Assembly: GCA_028819845.1 (NCBI GenBank)
Contig: JAPPKS010000027.1
Coordinates: 310,001-374,000 of the forward strand
Source: Candidatus Poribacteria bacterium
Lineage (GTDB): Bacteria > Poribacteria > WGA-4E > PCPOR2b
Reading direction: 5' to 3'
DNA length: 64,000 bases
Both the position numbers and the translations under genes were made by a program. A model generated the notes under the pieces. The model was not told where the DNA came from and did not search any database. It saw only the letters and a program-made list of their open reading frames with translations. This document shows, piece after piece, positions 51,995 to 59,351 of the stretch. How positions within the stretch are numbered: the first letter of the stretch is position 1; each line of letters starts with the position of its first letter.

Positions 51995-53119
51995 TCAACT
52001 TACGCACAGAGCGTCGTTGATTTCGTCGATGACTTCAGTTTTTGATTCCACTTTTAGCCGTTCCCGTAATGCCGTTTTGGCGGATTTAACGTTGATTTGC
52101 CCGAGCGCCCAAGCGGCATGTGCACGCACCAACGGTTCATCGTCGTTCAGTGCGATTTTGAGTGCAGGCACTGCCGTGCGACTCTTCCAATTCCCTAGCG
52201 CGACAGCGACATTCCGCAAAAACCCCTTCCGCTTAGCTCGCTTAATTGGGCTGTTCTTGAAGCGTTTGCTAAACTCCTCTTGGGTCATGTTGATAAGCGA
52301 AATCAGTTTGGGCGCAAGGTTGCCCTTCCGCGGGTAAAAGCCGCGTTCCCGTGTAGGTTTTGCTTTGCTGTTCCACGGGCAAACTTCTTGGCAGATGTCG
52401 CAGCCGAAGATTAGGTTCCCCATTTGCGGACGCAGATTTTGAGGGATGCTGCCTTTTAATTCAATGGTGAGGTATGAGATGCATAGCCGCGAATCGAGGA
52501 GATTTGGCGAAATAATGGCGTCCGTTGGACATGCGTCGATACAGAGTGTGCATGTACCGCAATCGCCGCGCGGCGGTAGGTAATCATAGTCCAATGCGAC
52601 GCTGACGAGCAGTTCTGCAAGAAAATACCACGATCCCGATTGCCAGTTAATCAAGTTAGTGTTTTTGCCAATCCAACCGATACCCGACTTTTGCGCGTAT
52701 TCGCGCTCAAGAATTGGGCCCGAATCGACAAAGACTCTGCTTTTAACGTGTTCCTGCGCAGCCGCTTTAATGAACTGCGCCACCCGACGAAGTTTCTTTT
52801 GAATAATATCGTGGTAATCCGTTCCCCATGCATATCGGGAAATTTGCCCCCGGGATGAATCACGGGCGAGCGAATCGGGCGGATCGATTGTATAGTAATT
52901 GAACCCTAACGTTATGATTGATTTGGCTTCTGGTAGTAGATTCCGAACATTCTGTTTCAACGGCGAATGTCTTTCGAGGTAACGCATTTCCCCGCCGTAG
53001 CCGCACTCCAACCATCTCTCGTAGCGATCGATTGTTTGGCTGGGTTCAGCCGGGACAATTCCAATAAGATTGAATCCAAGTTTCTGCGAGAAATCTTTAA
53101 TTTGCGCTGTTAGGCTCAT
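51995..53119 (-). CDS. queG: Epoxyqueuosine reductase
   Basis: QueG reduces epoxyqueuosine to queuosine at tRNA position 34, using cobalamin and two 4Fe-4S clusters. The 374-residue protein has the cobalamin-dependent reductase domain (FVDSGPILEREYAQKSGIGWIGKNTNLI), cluster motif CGTCTLCIDACPTDA, and a second CDICQEVCPWN. A C-terminal HEAT-like repeat domain (about 300-374; VPALKIAL, VRAHAAWALGQI) is present. The gene ends close to the tRNA terminator. Confidence 0.96.
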   Translation of the reverse strand: MSLTAQIKDFSQKLGFNLIGIVPAEPSQTIDRYERWLECGYGGEMRYLERHSPLKQNVRNLLPEAKSIITLGFNYYTIDPPDSLARDSSRGQISRYAWGTDYHDIIQKKLRRVAQFIKAAAQEHVKSRVFVDSGPILEREYAQKSGIGWIGKNTNLINWQSGSWYFLAELLVSVALDYDYLPPRGDCGTCTLCIDACPTDAIISPNLLDSRLCISYLTIELKGSIPQNLRPQMGNLIFGCDICQEVCPWNSKAKPTRERGFYPRKGNLAPKLISLINMTQEEFSKRFKNSPIKRAKRKGFLRNVAVALGNWKSRTAVPALKIALNDDEPLVRAHAAWALGQINVKSAKTALRERLKVESKTEVIDEINDALCVS

Positions 53120-53306
53120 ACCCTTTTTTTGCCCTATCTATTAATGCCTCGGACAGTTCAAGTGCGGACCGTACTGCTGATTGACGACTCGTGCCAGAAA
53201 CTGAATCGGTATGCGTCATACGACGACGATTTGTGCAGGTACAACGTAGATAGTTACGTAGAAACTGGGCGATTGGAAAGGTGAAGGCAGTTGACAATAA
53301 CGACAT

Positions 53307-54371
53307 GTGCGTGTTACTATGCGCGACGGTTTATTACTGGCGGGAGTGCGTGATTTGTTGGAGATAATCGGGCTATTGGTTCGGCTGTTAATTCATGTCG
53401 GTTTGGCGCTTTGGACGTACCGCGATATCAAGCTTCGCGAGCGATCGATGCTGTGGATTTTAGGCGTCCTATTCGTCCCGGAGGCATTCTTCCCACTATA
53501 TTTTTGGAATCGAGCACCCGAACTTATTTGGACATGCCGCGATTGTCATCGAAACAACCGCGCCACCTCGCGCCAATGTAGATACTGCAATCGATCTTAC
53601 ACCATAGAGGAAACAATATCGAAATTACACGGGTATTTTGAGCCATCAGACGCAATCGTTATCATCTTGGCCGCGCTATTGGTTCACAATTTTGCCTTGT
53701 TTGCGGCGATTGGGTTTTCGGCGGGCGCGGAGAAGTTATTGGAGCCACAAGACATCGCTTCATATATATCGACGCTTCCACCTTCTCACTTTTGGATTAT
53801 TGAGATGATTGTACGAAATGCCCTGATTTGGTTGTGCCTCCACTGTGTGACCGTGCGTTATCGAAGGCCGCTTGCCGCCGTTGGGCTGAGATTCAGCGGC
53901 GATTTTAGGATAATTGGTTTGCCTTTTCTACTTGCTCCGGTTTTGGTGTTGATCTCAGAAGCCGGGATGCAGGTGATAGTTGGAGTAAACGGCATAATAT
54001 CGTCCAGTGCGGTAGAATCTCTAATCAAGATGGAAGAAGAGCGCCAAGCGACCGGGATGCCAGAACATCTTCGTGATGCCTCTGTGGTGCTCATGGGTTT
54101 TGTTTTACTTGTTCTGACGCCGGTCGGCGAGGAAATTTTATTCCGAGGGATAATGTACAGCGCCTTTTCCGATCGATTCGGGAATCAGAAGGGGCTTTTG
54201 TTGAGTTCTCTTTTGTTTGCTCTTCTTCATGGGTCCGTAATCCGATTCATTCCAACATTTGTTATGGGGCTCGCCTACGCCGCGCTGTCTGTTAGGACGA
54301 AGTCAATTTTTCCCGCTATCATTACGCATAGTTTTGTGAACCTGATTTCGGTTGTCATATGGTATAATTGA
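53307..54371 (+). CDS. CPBP-family intramembrane metalloprotease with zinc-ribbon
   Basis: In this 354-residue membrane protein, residues 75-95 form a zinc ribbon between membrane segments (CRDC ... CRYC; Cys77, 80, 91, 94). The C-terminal half is a CPBP/Rce1-type abortive-infection protease domain. Motif 1 is VGEEILFRG (Glu275, Glu276, Arg280), motif 2 is FALLHG with His308, and a third histidine lies in IITHSFVN. Such proteases process or degrade membrane peptides. The start is GTG 53307 or ATG 53319. It is divergent from queG and convergent with pheA. Confidence 0.87.
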   Translation: MRVTMRDGLLLAGVRDLLEIIGLLVRLLIHVGLALWTYRDIKLRERSMLWILGVLFVPEAFFPLYFWNRAPELIWTCRDCHRNNRATSRQCRYCNRSYTIEETISKLHGYFEPSDAIVIILAALLVHNFALFAAIGFSAGAEKLLEPQDIASYISTLPPSHFWIIEMIVRNALIWLCLHCVTVRYRRPLAAVGLRFSGDFRIIGLPFLLAPVLVLISEAGMQVIVGVNGIISSSAVESLIKMEEERQATGMPEHLRDASVVLMGFVLLVLTPVGEEILFRGIMYSAFSDRFGNQKGLLLSSLLFALLHGSVIRFIPTFVMGLAYAALSVRTKSIFPAIITHSFVNLISVVIWYN

Positions 54372-54380
54372 CCTAGCAAC

Positions 54381-55445
54381 CTATGCAGCACACGGATAAA
54401 CCCCGAGGATTTTTACGAGCACGCATAGCTCTTCAATCTCGTCTAAAGCGGTTCGGACGTTTTCATCTTCGGCATGTCCATCAAAATCCACAAAGAATAC
54501 GTATTCCCAAGCTTTTGTTCGAGCAGGCAAGGATTCAATCCGGCTCATATTGATACCGTTGCGCTCCAAGACTCTGAGGACTTCATAGAGCGCACCGACT
54601 TTGTCTTTAATTGCGAAAAGGATTGATGTCCGGTCGTTTCCGCTTCTTTCCGCGGCGTGCCATCCAATAACAAGGAAGCGGGTCGTGTTGCTTGGGTCGT
54701 CCATTATTGACGCGTTGGATATAGGCACATTATAGATTTCCGCTGCAAGCTTGCTAGCGATTGCCGCGGCACCGTGTTCGTCGGCGGCTATTCGCGCGGC
54801 CTCAGACGTACTTGCGACTTCAATTTGTTGAACACCTTCCAAGTTTTGATGAAGCCATTTTCTGCATTGCGCAAAGGGTTGCGGATGTGAGTAAACTTTA
54901 ACGACTTCGTTCAGTGGAAAATTTGCGAGCAGGTTGTGATCGATTGGCAGGAAGATTTCGGCGCAAATTTGCAACTGCGAGTGCTGGAACATTTCCAGAA
55001 CGTCGCGCACACTACCGTATGTGGAATTTTCGATTGCAACCACTCCGTAATCGGCCCTGCTAGCTTCGACCTCTACGAAGATATCGGTTTGAGGCGATTG
55101 TGGAATGAAATTTGCCGAGCCGCCAAAATGGCGCAGGCTGGCGGCATGCCCAAAACTACCAACGGGGCCGAGGTATGCAATGCGCAATGGCTTTTCTAAG
55201 AATCGGCAAGCCGATATAATCTCTTTGTAAATTTTCTCAAGGGCAATGGATGGAAATCCATCCTTGTTGCGCGCCTTCAACCGAGTCAGAATCTCTTTTT
55301 CACGGTGCGGCGCGTACACAGTCCCCGTTTTTGCGCTTTCTTTGAGGTCGCCGACCTTTTTAGCAATTCGGGCGCGTTGAAACAAGAGATCCAAGATTTG
55401 ATCGTCAATTTGATCGATTTGATTTCGGTAGTCTGCCAGATTCAA
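54381..55445 (-). CDS. pheA: Bifunctional chorismate mutase / prephenate dehydratase (P-protein)
   Basis: This enzyme converts chorismate to phenylpyruvate for phenylalanine synthesis. The 354-residue protein has an AroQ-type chorismate mutase at residues 1-85 (RNQIDQIDDQILDLLFQRA), a prephenate dehydratase at about 88-265 (AYLGPVGSFGHAA, GVVAIENSTYGSV, the TRF motif in NTTRFLVIG), and a C-terminal ACT domain (about 275-345; SILFAIKDKVGALYEVL, ESLPARTKAWEYVFFVDF) for feedback control by Phe. It lies 54 bp downstream of the DUF5069-like gene. Confidence 0.96.
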   Translation of the reverse strand: MNLADYRNQIDQIDDQILDLLFQRARIAKKVGDLKESAKTGTVYAPHREKEILTRLKARNKDGFPSIALEKIYKEIISACRFLEKPLRIAYLGPVGSFGHAASLRHFGGSANFIPQSPQTDIFVEVEASRADYGVVAIENSTYGSVRDVLEMFQHSQLQICAEIFLPIDHNLLANFPLNEVVKVYSHPQPFAQCRKWLHQNLEGVQQIEVASTSEAARIAADEHGAAAIASKLAAEIYNVPISNASIMDDPSNTTRFLVIGWHAAERSGNDRTSILFAIKDKVGALYEVLRVLERNGINMSRIESLPARTKAWEYVFFVDFDGHAEDENVRTALDEIEELCVLVKILGVYPCAA

Positions 55446-55499
55446 TAAAAGACATCTCCAACAAGTGTATTGTAGCTGTTACGACAACATTCCGAATAA

Positions 55500-55751
55500 T
55501 TAGTCTTTCACTAGCGACCGAATCGCAGCAATCATGTCATCGTCTGACGGATTGTTTTTTACGATTTCAATAAACTCGTCGCCAGTAAGCTTGTATTCCT
55601 CCAGGAATACTGATTGATCCATTGGTCACGGGTAAATGTAGTCGCCGATTGTCCCGTTCAATTTAGCGCGCGCTTTATCCGTGATTCGGGCAAGCCAAGG
55701 AATTCCGCCAATGACTAAATCCCGGTGACGCGGTTTCCAGTCGAGTCCCAT
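55500..55751 (-). CDS. DUF5069-like small protein with in-frame TGA (possible selenocysteine)
   Basis: ATG 55751 follows GGAGGTGA, a near-perfect ribosome site. The frame reads 41 residues (GGIPWLARITDKARAKLNGT, GDYIYP), meets TGA at 55626-55628, and continues 41 more codons in the same frame (PMDQSVFLEEYKLTGDEFIE ... AIRSLVKD) to TAA. The joined 83 residues read like one DUF5069-type protein, in which TGA replaces the Cys I recall in the family's C-P-x-D-Q motif. A SECIS-like hairpin follows. Either residue 42 is selenocysteine, or a nonsense mutation split the gene; ATG 55622 has no ribosome site of its own. Function is unknown in both cases. The family match is from memory. Confidence 0.6.
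55593..55610 (-). promoter_or_regulatory. SECIS-like hairpin downstream of the in-frame TGA
   Basis: On the minus strand GTATTCC (55610-55604) pairs perfectly with GGAATAC (55599-55593) around a UGGA loop. The loop begins 23 nucleotides after the UGA. Bacterial SECIS elements are hairpins just 3' of UGA with the loop about 16-37 nt away and a G among its first loop bases; this one meets those criteria. Confidence 0.45.
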
Positions 55752-55781
55752 TAGAGTCACCTCCATGTTTGGTGTTAGTGG

Positions 55782-58700
55782 TTAATTAGCATTTTGTTCC
55801 AACTGCTTCAATGTCTGCTCCAGCAGATTTTGTAAACGCCCGTATTCAGCCCAATTTCCCGTCCGTCTCGCATCTACCGCTTGTTGATAAATTTGGTTTG
55901 CATCTCTCGCCAACTTTGAAATTAAGGTTTGCGTTGCGGCGCGGCCAGATACGTTCTGTAGGTCTTTTTTCTGTACGCCAGATTCCGGTTGCCCTGACGG
56001 CGGCGAACTCGATGCGACCGCTCTCCCAAACATCTTGACCAAGGCTTCGTCAAAACTCGCGCCCCAGACGACGTTTTCTTTATAGCCGATGACGACACGA
56101 CGGAGTTCAGGAATTGCCGATTCCTCATTCTCCGATTGAATGTAGATTGGCTCTACGTACAAGAGGGCGTTGTGCATGGGGATAATTAACAAATTTCCAC
56201 GCAGCACGCGCGATCCTTCCCTATTCCATAAGCTAATCTGTTCGGAAATTTCAGGTTTTTGGGTGATAAAATTTTCGACCTGCATTGGTCCAGGGGCAAG
56301 TTTTCCTTTTGGAAAGCGATAAACGAGCAGTTGGCCGTATTGCGGCAAATCGCATCTTGCAGCTAGCCAAGCCGTGAGATTTAACTTGCTCTTTGGGGTG
56401 AAGGGAAGCATGAGCATGAATTCCGCCTGTTCTTCGCCCGGCAGTTTTATTACAACGTAATAGGGTGCGACTTCTTGTTCATTTGTCAAGTGCGGCTGTG
56501 GGCTCACTTGTTGGGTTGGGAAGGGACTGGGCGGCGCCACAGGCTGATTACGTGGGCGCTCAGTCGTGTCGTAAACCTCTTTACCGATTTCCCAGGGGTC
56601 TTCTTGTGCATAGAAGGTCGTTGGGTCTTTCATGTGATAATCCTGATACATCCGAGCCTGAATAAGGAACATCGTGGTTGGATAACGGATGTGGCTTTTG
56701 AGATCTTCAGGCATGTCGCCAAATGGTTTGAAGAGATCGGGGAAAATACGGTTGTAGCACTCTACAATGGGGTCGTTTTCGCGCTTCATCAGATAGAAAT
56801 TCACGGTGCCATCGTAGGCGTCCACAGTCACTTTTACAGCGTTTCGAATATAGTTTCCATCCCAGGGTTGTTCACCGCCGACGATTCGGCTTGCCGCGCG
56901 TCTTCCCTGCCGTTCCGCAATAGTTGCCCGCACCACATCCGGCATGGGGGCGGAATACGGATAACGTCTCGTTGTCGTGTATGCGTCGATCATCCAGATA
57001 AGCCTGCCGTTGTGAATAACCGCATAGGGGTCTTTATCGAATCGTAAGAATGGTGCGATTTTTTGAACACGCTCTTGTATGTTTCGATGGTAGAGCACCC
57101 GACTAGTAGATGTAATTTCTCCTGGTAGGATGAATTTCAGCTCATTGTTAAATTTCAGCATGTAAACGAACCTGCGCATGAATGATGCGAGTTCAACCCC
57201 GCCCTGTCCCGTGTACGAATATTTGGCATAGCCCTGCCCTTGTTCAGGGTAATCAAACTCCAGTTTGTCATGACGCCCTGGGTGGACGATTGCGTAATGC
57301 GGTGTGAGTTCTCCGTAGTATATACGCGGTCCTGGCTCGGCATTAAACCGATTATCCGTCCATTCGGCTGCATAATTGACTGGGATGTCCTCAATGTACA
57401 TTTTGGGTTTTCCGTCATCAATCTCATTGACGGGGCTCATCACGGCGCCATAACCGTGAGTATAGACGTAGGTCCGCTTATACCAATCTTCATTTCGAAG
57501 TTCGTTCAAATCCAACTCACGAGTTGAGAGCATCACTTGTCGCGCTTCGCCGTCTTCCATTGGGTAGCGGTCAATGTCTACGTCGGCAAAATCATACTGA
57601 CGCCGCAGTTCTTGCAATTGACGAAATGTACGCCTGAGCGGACGCCAATCCCAAAGCCGCACGCTGTTTACGACTGCGGAATTTTCCTCATTCGTAATCT
57701 GCTCGTAGGATAACTCGCCTGTCAAGGGGTATTCTTCTTCCGTCACGGTGTTATCTTCCAAATCATAAGCGAATAAAGTTGCCTTTATGTTAAAGTTAAT
57801 GTATTTGGATTCAAGCTCCTGCTTATTGGGTTCGACCTTTAGCCTTTGAATGAGGCTAGGATAGACCTGGCCAAAGAAGCCAACAATCAATAGGATTACA
57901 ACACCACCGACAGCGGGTGAGATTCGCCGCAAGAAGATGCTGATTAGAAACACTACGGCACAGATGATTGAAATCGCCAGCAAAATTTTCAGCACAAGCA
58001 ACCGCGCTTGGATGGCTGCATATCCGCCGCCGCCGCGGACAACATCGTTCGTAGCGTACAGCAGGTCAAACATTGTAAAGCGGTAATTCCAAGCGCGAGT
58101 CAGCAGTGTAATACCGACTAACAAAAAGAGATGTGTCTTTACGCGCCGCGGCGGATCGAAGCGGTTATTATCGCCAATTAAAGAGCCGTGAAAAAAGTAG
58201 AGCACCGCGGAAAAGATTGTCATTAACAGAAACAATCCAACTAAATTGCCGCAAATAAAGCGTTCAAACGGCATTCTGAAAACGTAATAACTGACGTTTT
58301 TATCGAATATTGGATCGCGGGTAGCCGCGGTTAACACGGCTTTTTCCGTCGTGGTGAACTCGAGAGGACGGCTCAATGTAATTTTGGTTCTACCGTTGCC
58401 AGCACTGCTAATGGAATTGACATTTGCCTGGTGGCTTTGATTTTCCTGCTCAATAACAACTTTATCTCCTACCTTTAAGCCTTTAGCTTCGACATCCAAC
58501 TGAGAAATTAAAACATCTGTGTTGCCGCTTTCAACAGTTTCGGATAGGCGGCTGGCCGATTGAAAGGCGAGGTCGTCCGCTTTGAAATAGCGCAGAGCGA
58601 TTTCCCATCGATCTGCCGCTGTATATCCCATAAGGGCGCTAAACGCAATGGCGAGAAGCGCCAGCACTACGTAAATCATTTTGCGCAGATCGAAATCGAA

Positions 58701-58982
58701 TTCGCCGCTGATTGGGATTGATTCAAGAAGGGTAGGGCTTAGTCGGGAGGGAGTGAAACGCCAAATCAGATAGAGGTTGACGAGAAGGATGACCAGAAAA
58801 AGCCCCCCGACGGCAGCACCCAATGCAACTTTCGTCAATAGAATTTCCGTGAATACTGAAACGTAGCCCACCATATCAAACCAAAGTACGTTGGGGTAAA
58901 TATTGACGAAAATTGCGATAATGCCGGCGATGACCGCCAATACCGCGGCGAGAATAATGAGCCGTTTAAAACGTGATTCCAT
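55782..58982 (-). CDS. UPF0182-family large integral membrane protein
   Basis: The 1066-residue protein has seven hydrophobic segments in the first ~390 residues, the first being LIILAAVLAVIAGIIAIFV. A large extracytoplasmic domain follows, with the UPF0182 phrases IYYGELTPHYAIVH, YPYSAPMP, NYIRNAVKVTVDAYDGTVNFY, FGDMPEDLKSHIRYPTTMF and YQDYHMKDPTTFYAQED. The C-terminal ~60 residues form a helix like that of other members (GNWAEYGRLQNLLEQTLKQLE). The family is widespread in Actinobacteria, cyanobacteria and others, and its function is unknown. It is upstream of and co-directional with the DUF5069-like gene. Confidence 0.93.
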   Translation of the reverse strand: MESRFKRLIILAAVLAVIAGIIAIFVNIYPNVLWFDMVGYVSVFTEILLTKVALGAAVGGLFLVILLVNLYLIWRFTPSRLSPTLLESIPISGEFDFDLRKMIYVVLALLAIAFSALMGYTAADRWEIALRYFKADDLAFQSASRLSETVESGNTDVLISQLDVEAKGLKVGDKVVIEQENQSHQANVNSISSAGNGRTKITLSRPLEFTTTEKAVLTAATRDPIFDKNVSYYVFRMPFERFICGNLVGLFLLMTIFSAVLYFFHGSLIGDNNRFDPPRRVKTHLFLLVGITLLTRAWNYRFTMFDLLYATNDVVRGGGGYAAIQARLLVLKILLAISIICAVVFLISIFLRRISPAVGGVVILLIVGFFGQVYPSLIQRLKVEPNKQELESKYINFNIKATLFAYDLEDNTVTEEEYPLTGELSYEQITNEENSAVVNSVRLWDWRPLRRTFRQLQELRRQYDFADVDIDRYPMEDGEARQVMLSTRELDLNELRNEDWYKRTYVYTHGYGAVMSPVNEIDDGKPKMYIEDIPVNYAAEWTDNRFNAEPGPRIYYGELTPHYAIVHPGRHDKLEFDYPEQGQGYAKYSYTGQGGVELASFMRRFVYMLKFNNELKFILPGEITSTSRVLYHRNIQERVQKIAPFLRFDKDPYAVIHNGRLIWMIDAYTTTRRYPYSAPMPDVVRATIAERQGRRAASRIVGGEQPWDGNYIRNAVKVTVDAYDGTVNFYLMKRENDPIVECYNRIFPDLFKPFGDMPEDLKSHIRYPTTMFLIQARMYQDYHMKDPTTFYAQEDPWEIGKEVYDTTERPRNQPVAPPSPFPTQQVSPQPHLTNEQEVAPYYVVIKLPGEEQAEFMLMLPFTPKSKLNLTAWLAARCDLPQYGQLLVYRFPKGKLAPGPMQVENFITQKPEISEQISLWNREGSRVLRGNLLIIPMHNALLYVEPIYIQSENEESAIPELRRVVIGYKENVVWGASFDEALVKMFGRAVASSSPPSGQPESGVQKKDLQNVSGRAATQTLISKLARDANQIYQQAVDARRTGNWAEYGRLQNLLEQTLKQLEQNAN

Positions 58983-59351
58983 GCGTACCTACTTTCAGTT
59001 AATGGCTAACGCGAACTGTGAATTCGCAATGTGATTTCCCTCTGGAGGTTCAAAGGGGTTGAAAACCTTTCGAGTCTTTAAAGAAAAGACGAAAGTCTAA
59101 ACTAGGGCGTGTTGACATTTTTAACGGACGATAGTGTGATTTGCCTAGAACCCAATTCAACAGTAGTAGGTTTGGCTTCCTCTCCCAACTAGTGCGGAAT
59201 TTCACAAGTCAAGCGAGGCTCCCGACCTACAGCCGGGCGGCCACAAGGGCTGCTTAAATGCAGCGACAGGACTTCTGCCTGCCCAAATCGGTCGGAACTG
59301 AGATGTGTTCAAGTTTTCAAATATCAACAGTGCCCATTACATATTCAAAAT
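58983..59351. other. 369-bp gap with a diverged GC-rich repeat; no gene seen
   Basis: At about 59205-59290 the words GCGAGGCTCCCGACCTACAGCC and GGGCGGCC resemble the dispersed repeat at 11325 and 22539, but more loosely. No other feature is supported. Confidence 0.4.

Noticed and set aside
56475-57047. 190-codon plus-strand frame inside the UPF0182 gene
   Set aside because: It has no family motif or ribosome site, and the UPF0182 frame on the other strand is fully conserved in pattern.
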